In this document: positions 9,211 to 17,491 of the stretch, piece after piece
Position numbering within the stretch: position 1 is the stretch's first letter
Layout of the letters: the number at the start of each line of letters is the position of its first letter
Assembly (NCBI GenBank): GCA_958295895.1
Contig: CATQHI010000002.1
Coordinates: forward strand, 1-64,000
DNA: 64,000 bases
Reading direction: 5' to 3'
Origin: Saprospiraceae bacterium
Lineage (GTDB): Bacteria; Bacteroidota; Bacteroidia; Chitinophagales; Saprospiraceae
Made by a program: the position numbers and the translations under genes
The notes under the pieces: generated by a model
What the model was told of the DNA's origin: nothing
The model's input: the letters and a program-made list of their open reading frames with translations, nothing else
The model's database searches: none

Positions 9211-10512
9211 TTACTTACTGACTTGCTGGCGGACCCACTCGCTGGTCACCGATTTCGGTCGTTCCAGGGGCATACCCAGGGCGCGGCTCCAGATGCCGGC
9301 CGCCAGCACGCCCAGGGCCCGACTTACACCGAACAGCACCGTGTAGTAGCTGAACTCGCTAAACCCATAGTGGACCAGTAGCGCACCGGAGTGGGCGTCG
9401 ACGTTCGGCCAGGGGTTTTTGACCTTACCGAGACTCTGTAGAATGGGGGGTACTACGTCGAATATCTTCCACACCGTCGTGATGAGGTCGCTACCCGAGA
9501 TGTACTGCTCGGCAAAGCGCCGCTGGGCGGTAAAGCGGGGGTCGGGCTCCCGCAGTACGGCGTGGCCGTAACCCGGAATTACCTTACCCTCGTCCAGGGT
9601 CTGCTGCACGTACTCGGCAATCTGCTCCTCGGTGGGCGTCTGGGTACCGAGGGCATCGATCATCTCGAAGATCCACTTGATCACCTCCTGGTTGGCCAGG
9701 CCGTGTAGGGGACCGGCCAGGGCATTCATGCCGGCGGAAAAGGCCAGGTAGGGATCGCTCAGGGTGGAGCCCACCAGGTTGACGGTGTGGGCCGAGGCAT
9801 TGCCGCCCTCGTGGTCGGCGTGGATTGTGAGGTAGAGCCGCATAAGGCTGCGGAAATCCTCATCGTCGCTACCCAGCATGTGGGCGTAGTTGGCGCTATA
9901 GTCCAGGCTGGTATCGGGCTCGATGTGCTGTCCGTCCTTAAAGGCCCGGCGGTAAATGTAGGCGGCTACCCGCGGCAGGCGGGCAATGAGGTTCATGCTG
10001 TCTTCGTAGACCGCATCCCAGTAGTCTGACTTGGCGAGGCCCTCGGCGTAACGGCGGGCAAAGACACTCTCGCTCTGCATGGCCATGATACCGATGGTGA
10101 ACTGCGTCATGGGGTGGGTGTCGGCCGGCATACTGTCCAGGGTAGTAAACACCTGCTGGGGCACGTCGGCGCGGCGGTGCCATTCGGCAGTAAGTCGCTT
10201 GACCTCGTCGGGGGTGGGGATTTCACCGGTCAGCATCAGCCAGAATAGCCCCTCTGGCATGGGCTCCCCCTGCGGACCGCTGGGTAGTAGCTCGCGGATT
10301 TCGGGGATAGAATACCCCCGAAAGCGGATGCCCTTACTAGCGTCGAGCTGGCTGGTCTCCCAGAGCATCATCTTGATGCCACGGGCACCGCCGAGTACCT
10401 GCGCGAGCTTCACCTCGTCGACCTTCATGTCTCCGTGCTCCTTGCTGATCGCGCGTAGTTCTTGGTAGAGGGCAAGGGCCTTTGCGGCAAATTTTTGTTT
10501 AAGGGCTTCCAT
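9211..10512 (-). CDS. gltA: Citrate synthase, mitochondrial-type
   Basis: Citrate synthase condenses oxaloacetate and acetyl-CoA at the entry of the TCA cycle. The 433-residue protein carries the catalytic residues in PLHGLANQ (His), IPGYGHAVLR (His) and NVDAHSG (Asp), together with HADHEGGNASAHT. An extended N-terminus (KGIRFRGYSIPEIRELLP) and the HADHEGGNASAH segment are features of the eukaryotic, dimeric type rather than the hexameric enterobacterial type; this is judged from sequence pattern. The gene is followed by gcvH. Confidence 0.93.
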   Translation of the reverse strand: MEALKQKFAAKALALYQELRAISKEHGDMKVDEVKLAQVLGGARGIKMMLWETSQLDASKGIRFRGYSIPEIRELLPSGPQGEPMPEGLFWLMLTGEIPTPDEVKRLTAEWHRRADVPQQVFTTLDSMPADTHPMTQFTIGIMAMQSESVFARRYAEGLAKSDYWDAVYEDSMNLIARLPRVAAYIYRRAFKDGQHIEPDTSLDYSANYAHMLGSDDEDFRSLMRLYLTIHADHEGGNASAHTVNLVGSTLSDPYLAFSAGMNALAGPLHGLANQEVIKWIFEMIDALGTQTPTEEQIAEYVQQTLDEGKVIPGYGHAVLREPDPRFTAQRRFAEQYISGSDLITTVWKIFDVVPPILQSLGKVKNPWPNVDAHSGALLVHYGFSEFSYYTVLFGVSRALGVLAAGIWSRALGMPLERPKSVTSEWVRQQVSK

Positions 10513-10628
10513 TAAGGGTCAGGTAGTTTGGTACAATGCGGTCATGATCGCTGGGCCCCGGCATGTACGGGGGATCGCTGCGGCAAATAACGGAAAAATA
10601 CTGGCTTGGGGACTGCGGCGGCGAGGGC

Positions 10629-11222
10629 CTATTCCTTCTCGTCCTCGACCGGACGCATCCGCTCTCGTTCGCGTTTGGTAAGGACGTCCTCTCCGTTATT
10701 CTCGTCTACGTATAAGCCGGAGGCCGTGCGGTCGGGGTGGGCGATGACGATGATGTCGCGCGCCGCCTGATAAAGTAGCAGGATGATCGTGATCATGAAC
10801 CCCCCGATCAGAGCGGCATAGGCCAGCAGACCATAGTAGACCAGGTTGTACTGTCCCGCAAAGGTCTCCTCGGCGTTGTTGATGGGTACATTGAGCACCA
10901 TCAGCAGGAGAAGGGCCGCAATGAAGATCGCCGCCGAAAAGCGTGCGATCCACCAAATGCGGTCGTAATGGTACCCCCTCAACTTACGGTCGGCATTCTC
11001 GCTGAAGGACAGAAGCGTCAGCATCAGTGCCAGAATGGTCGCCGTAGCCGTGAGCGTACCACTGGCCGTAAATCGCAAGGTGGGGCGGATCTCCTGTAGG
11101 TTGTCAATGGCCTCCGCATCCGAAACATTACCCAGCAAGTAAGTCCCCATGAAAATAACCGTAGTGGAGAGTAGCCCACCGATCAAGGCAGAACGGAGAA
11201 CGGAATAGTGTGATTTGGTCAA
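10629..11222 (-). CDS. Four-helix membrane protein of unknown function
   Basis: The 197-residue product has four predicted membrane segments (about residues 10-32, 52-72, 88-110 and 128-152) and a hydrophilic, charged C-terminus ending RERERMRPVEDEKE that should be cytoplasmic. I do not recognise a family. The gene stands alone between citrate synthase and an aldo/keto reductase; its upstream region holds a 13-base inverted repeat. Confidence 0.65.
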   Translation of the reverse strand: MTKSHYSVLRSALIGGLLSTTVIFMGTYLLGNVSDAEAIDNLQEIRPTLRFTASGTLTATATILALMLTLLSFSENADRKLRGYHYDRIWWIARFSAAIFIAALLLLMVLNVPINNAEETFAGQYNLVYYGLLAYAALIGGFMITIILLLYQAARDIIVIAHPDRTASGLYVDENNGEDVLTKRERERMRPVEDEKE

Positions 11223-11236
11223 GTTGTGGCGTCTGG

Positions 11237-11302
11237 TTGCTGATTAAACGGACAAATCTCCCCCACCATGTGATGTTCGGGATTTTTCTGTTTTATCAGC
11301 AA
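11237..11302. repeat. Spaced inverted repeat upstream of the membrane protein
   Basis: TTGCTGATTAAAC (11237-11249) and GTTTTATCAGCAA (11290-11302) match as an inverted repeat in 12 of 13 positions with a 40-base spacer. It lies between the aldo/keto reductase stop and the start of the membrane-protein gene, so it could be an operator or a structure in either transcript. Confidence 0.5.
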
Positions 11303-11319
11303 AAGCGCCCTATGCTATT

Positions 11320-12132
11320 CTAAAAATCAAAGTTATGGGGGTCGGGACCAAACCGCTGCCCCCGTTCCAGCTGGTCGATGCGCTGCATGTCCTCCTCCGA
11401 AAGCTCGAAGTCGAACAGTTCGCCATTTTCGACGATGCGCTTTTTGTGTACGCTCTTCGGAATTACGATCACGTCGTTTTGCAGGCACCAGCGCAGTACC
11501 ACCTGGGCGGCCGTCTTACCGTAGCCCTCGCCGATCTCGGCAAAGGTGGGCTCCTCCAAAAACTTACCCTGCATGAGTGGGCTCCAGGCCGTAATGACGA
11601 TGTCGTGCTCATCGCAGGCCGTAATGGCCTCAGACTGCACCAGGTAGGGATGGTACTCGATCTGGTTCACCGCCGGTACGACGTCGCCGGCCTGTAGAAT
11701 TTCCTCCAGGTCATCGGCCATGAAGTTGCTCAGCCCGATGCTGCGCACCTTTCCCGCGCTGAGGGCCCGCTCCAGCTCCTGCCAGGCCCTCGTATTTCCG
11801 TCGACCGGCCAGTGTAGTAGAAGGAGGTCCACATAGTCCATTTTTAATCGCCCAAGACTCTCCTCCAGCGCGGCCGTAGTACGCCCCTGCCGAATGTCAT
11901 CGTTCCATATCTTGGTCGTGAGCCACACCTGGTCGCGGGGCACGGAGGCCGTCGCGATGGCTTCACCCACCGCCTCCTCATTCTTGTAGATTCGGGCGGT
12001 ATCGACGTGCCGGTAGCCGGCCTCCAGGGCCCAGTGGATGGCATTGATGGCCTCCTGCCCGTTGTCACTCTGCCAAACGCCCAGGCCCAGACTCGGCATC
12101 TTCAGTCCGTTATTCAGTTGTTGTGTTTCCAT
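11320..12132 (-). CDS. Aldo/keto reductase
   Basis: This NADPH-dependent carbonyl reductase of 270 residues has the complete AKR tetrad in order: Asp and Tyr in DTARIYKNEEAVG, Lys in WLTTKIWND and His in LLLHWPVDG. The end carries the cofactor-binding IPKSVHKKRIVEN. It resembles the AKR5/2,5-diketogluconate reductase type, but the physiological substrate is unknown. The ATG at 12130-12132 gives the family start METQQLNNGLKMPSLGLGVW; upstream codons are the tail of the next gene read in another frame. It lies 32 bases after that gene, so they may share a transcript. Confidence 0.9.
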   Translation of the reverse strand: METQQLNNGLKMPSLGLGVWQSDNGQEAINAIHWALEAGYRHVDTARIYKNEEAVGEAIATASVPRDQVWLTTKIWNDDIRQGRTTAALEESLGRLKMDYVDLLLLHWPVDGNTRAWQELERALSAGKVRSIGLSNFMADDLEEILQAGDVVPAVNQIEYHPYLVQSEAITACDEHDIVITAWSPLMQGKFLEEPTFAEIGEGYGKTAAQVVLRWCLQNDVIVIPKSVHKKRIVENGELFDFELSEEDMQRIDQLERGQRFGPDPHNFDF

Positions 12133-12164
12133 AGTTGGCACAACGGTCCGCATGGACTGGGGTT

Positions 12165-13547
12165 CTAGTACGCATCCTGATCGGAGAGATACTCCCCGAA
12201 CCGCTTCATCACCCAGGTATGGGCCTGCGCCTGGGTGACCACGTAAATGTACCACGGCAGGGAGGGCACAAACTCGTGAATGGCCGAGATCGTGAAGTTG
12301 TCCCCCAGTACGTTGCGGAACTCCAGCCATCCTTTGTTCTTACGCTTCGCCAGAAGCCCCCCCACAATGTAAAACAGCTGCCGGTGGTCGTCGCTCCGAC
12401 TGGGGATGAACATCAGCCGCAACAGCGGTACCCCCACGAACCGAAAGGTGGAATTGTCTCCCTGCGACTTCACCCCGACCAACGCCCGAAAAAAGATCGG
12501 TAGCCAGCGCTGGTACAGCCGCGCTACGTAGGTGGCCGTATGGTGCCGCGGATTGGGCAGCCGCTGTACGCTACGCACCGTGTTTCGCTCGTGGTCTCCG
12601 GTAGGTACTCGCCGCGGCAGAGGCGTCAGCCGCTCGGTGGAGGTGAGCGCGCGCTGGGCGGCCGCCTCGAAATTGTCCCGGTCGGGAAAGGCGCGTAGCA
12701 CCGCACTGTCCGCGGCAATCATACGGTGGCGCAGACTCTGCACCAGGGGCCGTACCAGATCACCGGAGGTCTGGGTGAATTTGCTTACCCAGAAGGTCGA
12801 CAGCCCGGGACTGAAGATGCGTACCGGCCGGATGATGCGCCGCTTCCCCAGGAGGTTTGCCACGGTCCGCAGCATCTTCATGTAGGTCGTGGTCTCCGAG
12901 CCGCCAATGTCGATCGTTTGCCCGTACACCTCTTCCCGCCCCAGACAGTAGGCGAGAATGCGTAGCGTATCGTCGAGGCTGATGGGATGAGTGGTCGTCT
13001 GACACCAGGCCGGGCAGATCAGCACCGGCAGTCGCCGCACCAGCCGCTCGATCATCTGGAAACTGGAGCCGTCCGCCCCCACGATGATCCCGGCCCGTAG
13101 GGTGGTGACGGGTACGCCCGTAGAGGCCAGGGTCAGCTCCACCTCGTGGCGACTGCGCAGGTGACGGCTGAGCGCCTCCATCGGCTCGTCGTCGGGCAGG
13201 ATACCCCCCACGAATAGAATTTGCTTCACCCCCTGATTTGCTGCCGCCCGGGCGAAATTATCGGCCAGCAGCAGGTCGGTATCCTCAAAGCTACCCTGGG
13301 TGAGCCGGGTGCTTGGTGACATCGAGTGCACCAGGTAGAGGGCGTAATCCGCCCCCCGAATGCCCTCCTCCGTACTCGTGATAGAATAGAGTTCCACCTG
13401 CCGCCACTCGGCCAGCTCATACCCCGGTTCGGCTTGCATGGCACTCCGGCTAAGGGCAATGATGCGGTACTGCCGGTGGTACCGCTCGATGAACCACCGC
13501 CCGAGGAAGCCAGTGGCCCCGGCAATCACTACTGTGGGTCGGTCCAT
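12165..13547 (-). CDS. NAD(P)-binding atypical SDR protein with extra C-terminal domain
   Basis: The first 280 or so residues form a Rossmann fold starting VVIAGATGFLGRWFIERY, with ALYLVHSM, a KQILFVGGI strand and the GQTIDIGGSE region seen in NmrA/NAD-epimerase-like proteins. The last 150 residues (from about RWLPIFFRALVGVK) resemble the DUF2867 domain often fused to this type. Total length is 460. Substrate and partners are unknown; a quinone- or lipid-linked role is sometimes proposed for relatives but nothing here shows it. The LolA-like gene ends 63 bases upstream. Confidence 0.75.
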   Translation of the reverse strand: MDRPTVVIAGATGFLGRWFIERYHRQYRIIALSRSAMQAEPGYELAEWRQVELYSITSTEEGIRGADYALYLVHSMSPSTRLTQGSFEDTDLLLADNFARAAANQGVKQILFVGGILPDDEPMEALSRHLRSRHEVELTLASTGVPVTTLRAGIIVGADGSSFQMIERLVRRLPVLICPAWCQTTTHPISLDDTLRILAYCLGREEVYGQTIDIGGSETTTYMKMLRTVANLLGKRRIIRPVRIFSPGLSTFWVSKFTQTSGDLVRPLVQSLRHRMIAADSAVLRAFPDRDNFEAAAQRALTSTERLTPLPRRVPTGDHERNTVRSVQRLPNPRHHTATYVARLYQRWLPIFFRALVGVKSQGDNSTFRFVGVPLLRLMFIPSRSDDHRQLFYIVGGLLAKRKNKGWLEFRNVLGDNFTISAIHEFVPSLPWYIYVVTQAQAHTWVMKRFGEYLSDQDAY

Positions 13548-13588
13548 AGCATAACAACGCGAGTAAGACCGACCTGGTTAGACTAAGC

Positions 13589-13608
13589 TTGCACCTGCGG
13601 CCCCGCCC
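13589..13608 (+). repeat. GC-rich dispersed motif copy
   Basis: TTGCACCTGCGGCCCCGCCC on the plus strand. Here, unlike the other intergenic copies, it opposes the direction of both flanking genes. Confidence 0.5.
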
Positions 13609-13610
13609 GC

Positions 13611-14303
13611 TTAGAAACGCAGGTCCTCCACGTGGTAACCGGGAAAATCAGCCTGCTGGAAGGTAAAGGTATCGGCAGCCAGTGCGGCGTTGCCCTGGGT
13701 GTCGTCGAGGTAAAAGGTATAGGTGCTGCCGTCACGACTGAAGGCCCTGACACTCACGATTTCCTGACTTTTCTGGTCGACCAGCAACCGCAGCTTGGTG
13801 AAATCGCTGGCGTCACGATCCAGGGGCTTCATCTCCACCACCTGTGTGGTGCGACCGTCGGTCTGCTCGGTGCCCTGCAGTGCCAGTACGTACTGGTTGC
13901 CCTCGTAGAAGCTGAACAGGGTCTGCGGCGTGAGCATACCGGTCGCCTCACCGGGCTCGGGCAGGTCGTTAATCTGTACCTCCTTACTGCCGTGGAGGAT
14001 AAAGTAGGCCGCCTCGTCGTTGATGATGCCCTCCTGGTTACCGAGTTTAAAATGCACCAGATCACCGCGGCGGCTCAGGGAACCCTGCTGAGTCTCCACG
14101 GGCTGACCGGGGAAGGACAATTCCAGCCGAAAATCAGCCGTCAGCGTGGTGTAGCCGTCGTACTTTTTACGGATCGACTCCAGCAGCTGCTTAGCCTCCG
14201 GATCGCTATCGGCGGCAGCGGTGTACTGAGTAGTTTGCGCGGCCGCAGGTGCCATACAGATGAACAGGAAGAACAACGCTAGAAGCGAATAAGTAACTTT
14301 CAT
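13611..14303 (-). CDS. LolA-like outer-membrane lipoprotein carrier
   Basis: This 230-residue periplasmic protein starts MKVTYSLLALFFLFICMAPAAAQ, a clean signal peptide, and then has the LolA pattern: IRKKYDGYTTLTADFRLELSF, LSRRGDLVHFKL, TPQTLFSFYEGNQYVLAL and a final KLRLLVDQKSQEIVSVRAFSRDG strand pair. LolA-type proteins ferry lipoproteins from the inner to the outer membrane. A LolC/E-type permease lies 0.7 kb away on the other strand, which supports the call. The ATG at 14301-14303 is preferred over one 12 codons upstream because the signal peptide starts there. Confidence 0.85.
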   Translation of the reverse strand: MKVTYSLLALFFLFICMAPAAAQTTQYTAAADSDPEAKQLLESIRKKYDGYTTLTADFRLELSFPGQPVETQQGSLSRRGDLVHFKLGNQEGIINDEAAYFILHGSKEVQINDLPEPGEATGMLTPQTLFSFYEGNQYVLALQGTEQTDGRTTQVVEMKPLDRDASDFTKLRLLVDQKSQEIVSVRAFSRDGSTYTFYLDDTQGNAALAADTFTFQQADFPGYHVEDLRF

Positions 14304-14505
14304 AGAGATCGGTGAATCAGTGTGCTTACCTAAACGCAACGCCCGTAGAATCGGACGTGCCGGGAAGCTTAAAGCTGCGTTAAAGCGGGAGCGAAGGGGA
14401 AAGTTTGCAACGGTTTTGGCCTATCCCCGTTGCACTGTTGTTATCCTTAGACACAGAAAGTCTCAAACAATTTGCTGAAATATGAGAATGCGTAGGTGTA
14501 TTTGT

Positions 14506-14513
14506 TATCTTTG
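14506..14513 (+). promoter_or_regulatory. Promoter -7 box of the marR-type gene
   Basis: TATCTTTG matches TAnnTTTG exactly, 24 bases before the ATG at 14538. No convincing TTG box is seen at the -33 position. Confidence 0.65.
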
Positions 14514-14537
14514 GCGGGTGTTTGAGACCAGCCCCGC

Positions 14538-15017
14538 ATGAACACCTACAAAAAGCCCTTACCAAAGATGAAGAACGTGAACCGCCACGATGGCCTGGTG
14601 TCGGACGATCCGTACAGGGACCTTCGGTTCAATCTGTTACATAGCTGTAGCTGGGTGAACAATAGCATGCGCCAGTACCTACAGCCCCACGGCATCACCC
14701 CCAAGCAGTATAGTATTCTACGCATCCTGAACGAGCGGATTCCGGAGTCGCTATCCATTCAGGAAATCCGCGATATGCTTGCCGATAAGATGTCGGACGC
14801 CAGCCGCCTGGTGGACCGCCTGGAGAAAAAACGGCTTATTGATAAGTTCCCCTCTGACCAGGACCGCCGTAGCAACCGCGCTCGCATCACGGCGGCCGGG
14901 CAGCGCTTGCTGGGGGAGATCAACCGGGACAGAAAGCTTCTCGACGGACAGATCAGCGAACGGCTCAGCGATGGGGAGATCGAACACCTCAACAATCTGC
15001 TCGACCGCCTGAAGTAG
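14538..15017 (+). CDS. MarR-family transcriptional regulator
   Basis: The 159-residue protein has the winged-helix MarR core: TPKQYSILRILNE, the recognition helix DMLADKMSDASRLVDRLEKK and the wing with DQDRRSNRARITAAGQRLL. MarR proteins bind DNA as dimers and usually respond to small molecules. It is followed 19 bases later by a LolC/E-type permease with its own promoter box, and the LolA-like gene is divergent upstream, so lipoprotein transport genes are candidate targets; this is inference from position only. Confidence 0.9.
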   Translation: MNTYKKPLPKMKNVNRHDGLVSDDPYRDLRFNLLHSCSWVNNSMRQYLQPHGITPKQYSILRILNERIPESLSIQEIRDMLADKMSDASRLVDRLEKKRLIDKFPSDQDRRSNRARITAAGQRLLGEINRDRKLLDGQISERLSDGEIEHLNNLLDRLK

Positions 15018-15023
15018 GGGCCT

Positions 15024-15031
15024 TACCTTTG
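15024..15031 (+). promoter_or_regulatory. Promoter -7 box of the LolC/E-type gene
   Basis: TACCTTTG ends five bases before the ATG at 15037, so transcription would begin at or next to the start codon, giving a leaderless or nearly leaderless mRNA. Confidence 0.6.
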
Positions 15032-15036
15032 GGCGC

Positions 15037-16278
15037 ATGAACCTTCCCCAGCGGATGGCCTGGCGCTACCTCTTTGCGCGTAAGTCGACCAATGCGATCA
15101 ATATCATCACCTTCGTAGCTGCCTTTGGGGTGGCCGTTGGGGCGGCGGCACTGATCATTGCGCTGAGCGTATTCAATGGCTTCGAGGACATCTTCGTGGG
15201 CCTGTTCAATAACCTGAATCCGGACGTACGTATCACCGCCGTGGAGGGCAAAACCTTTACGGCGGACGATGAGCTGATGCAACGCCTGCGGGGCGTGGAG
15301 GGGGTACAGATCATCTCGGAGACCCTGGAGGAAACGGCCCGCTTCCAGTACGCTGGTCACCAGGCCTTCGGTCCGCTCAAGGGGGTAGACCACAACTACC
15401 CCTCGATTAACGGCATCGACACGATGATCGAGGAGGGGAAGTACGACCTGGACTACCCGCAGGTGAGCGCCCTGGGAGCCATCGTCGGTAAAAACCTGGC
15501 GCAGGAGTTACTCATCGATCCCTACAATCAGTTTAATGCCCTATCGATCTACGTGCCGCGGCCACGTACGCGGGGGGGCGGCACCATCCTGGCCTCCGGC
15601 CGCCTACCCTACCAGGTGCGGGAGGTACTACCGGTAGGCATCGTGCGCAGTCAGGAGGCCTTCGAGAACCAGGCCGTGCTGATCAAACTAGACCTGGCAC
15701 GTGAGATCATGGGGGTGGAGGAGGGTGTGGTCTCCGGATTGGAGCTACGCCTCGCCCCCGGCTTCACCAACCCGGCCACCTACCGCAGGCTGAAGGAAGC
15801 GCTCGGGGACGAGTTTACCGTCCGCAACCGCTTCGAACAGGAAAACAGCATCTTAAAACTGATGCGCGTAGAGAAGTACGTGGCCTACTCCATCGTATGC
15901 CTGATGATGGTCCTCATCAGTTTCAACCTCATCGGCGCACTCTGGATGATCGTACTGGAAAAGCGCAAGGACATCGTCATCCTACGCAGCCTGGGCATGG
16001 CGACTACGGACATCCGTAATGTGTTTCTCCGGGTCGGCCTACTGATTTGCCTGCTGGGGCTGCTCGCCGGCTTCATCCTGGCCACAGTGGTCTACCTACT
16101 ACAAACCCACTACGGTATCGTAGGCCTCCCGGGCACACTGGCGGAGGCTTACCCCCTGGCCTTCCGGCCACTAGACTTCCTGGTGGTGACGGTCACCGTA
16201 CTGGTGATCGGCCTGATCGCCTCTATCCTGCCGGCCCGGCGGGCGGAGAGTGTAGAGTTGGCGGTGAAGGAGGGCTAG
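15037..16278 (+). CDS. LolC/LolE-family lipoprotein-releasing permease
   Basis: This inner-membrane ABC permease has 413 residues with one N-terminal helix (NIITFVAAFGVAVGAAALIIALSVFNGFE), a large periplasmic domain and three C-terminal helices ending in the FtsX-like ILPARRAESVELAVKEG. The layout matches LolC/LolE, which extracts lipoproteins for hand-over to LolA. The ATPase partner LolD is not in the window. The stop overlaps the convergent desaturase stop by four bases. Confidence 0.87.
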   Translation: MNLPQRMAWRYLFARKSTNAINIITFVAAFGVAVGAAALIIALSVFNGFEDIFVGLFNNLNPDVRITAVEGKTFTADDELMQRLRGVEGVQIISETLEETARFQYAGHQAFGPLKGVDHNYPSINGIDTMIEEGKYDLDYPQVSALGAIVGKNLAQELLIDPYNQFNALSIYVPRPRTRGGGTILASGRLPYQVREVLPVGIVRSQEAFENQAVLIKLDLAREIMGVEEGVVSGLELRLAPGFTNPATYRRLKEALGDEFTVRNRFEQENSILKLMRVEKYVAYSIVCLMMVLISFNLIGALWMIVLEKRKDIVILRSLGMATTDIRNVFLRVGLLICLLGLLAGFILATVVYLLQTHYGIVGLPGTLAEAYPLAFRPLDFLVVTVTVLVIGLIASILPARRAESVELAVKEG

Positions 16279-17321
16279 GCAGCCAACTTACCCTCGTTGC
16301 GGTAGAACTCACGGAAGGAGATCATGCGCTGCTTCTCCTCGTCCCATAATTTGTTAAACATCAGGGGCAGGCTCTGTAGGAAGGTAATCTTGGTCACGTG
16401 ACGCTGTAGCACGGGGTTCTCCTTGGCGCAGCGGCGTAGGTTATAGTTCGGGATACGACTGCTGAGGTGGTGGATGTGATGGTAGCCGATGTTGCCGGTC
16501 AGAAAGTGCACCACCCGGGGCAGTTTATAGAAGGTGGCCCCCTTAATAGCTGCCGTCAGGTAATCCCAGTTCTTGGACCACTGCATGTAGGTATGGTCGT
16601 GCTGATGCTGCACGTAAAAAAACCAGAAGGCGATGATGCCAAAAAAGAAGATGATACTACCCTGGATGATCAGGAAGGCCTTCCAACCCACCAGAAAACC
16701 GAGACCGATGTAAGCGGCCAGGATCAGTAGGTTATTGATGTACTGCTTCCGAATAATGGGTGACCAGCCGGGGAAATTGATGCGCGGCATACGCAGTACG
16801 ATACCGAGGTAGAGCACAGGAAGGATGACGAACAGCACCACGGGGTTACGAAACACCCGGTACTTGAACCGGCCCCAGGCACTCAGCTCCCGAAACTCGC
16901 CGACAGTGAGGAAATCAATATCCCCAATGTCGCGGTGCTCGAGCTGCCCGGTGTGGCCGTGGTGGAAGCTGTGCACCCGTGCCCAGTAGGTGTAGGGAAT
17001 GGAGCTAAAAAAGGAACAGATGAAGCCTACGGCATCGTTCATTTTACGCTTACGCAGGAAGGAATAGTGGCCGCAATCGTGCTGAATGATGAAGATGCGG
17101 ACCAGAAAGAAGGCATTCACCATACCGAGGGCTAGGGTCAGCCAGATGGAATAGTCGACACTGAAATACATCGCGATCCACAGGGCCAGAAAGGGGCCAA
17201 AACTGCTGAAAAGCTGGCCTATTGCCCGCCATGTATTGGCTTGTTGGTACTGGGAGATGATCGTTTTCCAGTTCTTGAGCGACTGGTGGATGTCATCGAC
17301 TCCATTTTGAATTACTTGCAC
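16275..17321 (-). CDS. Membrane fatty-acid desaturase
   Basis: This 348-residue integral membrane di-iron enzyme carries the three histidine boxes HDCGH (81-85), HSFHH (117-121) and HHIHH (281-285) between hydrophobic helices. It should introduce a double bond into acyl chains of membrane lipids, using O2 and an electron donor. Box spacing and the QHDCGH and GYHHIHHL contexts fit the omega-6/delta-12-type group rather than acyl-CoA delta-9 enzymes; the regiospecificity is uncertain. It is transcribed alone. Confidence 0.92.
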   Translation of the reverse strand: MQVIQNGVDDIHQSLKNWKTIISQYQQANTWRAIGQLFSSFGPFLALWIAMYFSVDYSIWLTLALGMVNAFFLVRIFIIQHDCGHYSFLRKRKMNDAVGFICSFFSSIPYTYWARVHSFHHGHTGQLEHRDIGDIDFLTVGEFRELSAWGRFKYRVFRNPVVLFVILPVLYLGIVLRMPRINFPGWSPIIRKQYINNLLILAAYIGLGFLVGWKAFLIIQGSIIFFFGIIAFWFFYVQHQHDHTYMQWSKNWDYLTAAIKGATFYKLPRVVHFLTGNIGYHHIHHLSSRIPNYNLRRCAKENPVLQRHVTKITFLQSLPLMFNKLWDEEKQRMISFREFYRNEGKLAA

Positions 17322-17491
17322 ACTCTATTGTTTAAAAAGATCAAATCGTAGGTATCAGTGCCGTAGGCGGGGCCGAATATACAGATTCCTCCGTAGCTCT
17401 TTCCGCTTATGCGCAACTGTTCTAACGCCACCACGGCACAGTAGTTACGGCTGGGCTAGTTATTGTTACGTCAAAATTGTGTCGCCGTAGC

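Noticed and set aside
12133-12330. Longer N-terminus for the aldo/keto reductase
   Set aside because: The extra residues are the C-terminus of the upstream gene read in the wrong frame and do not match the AKR family.
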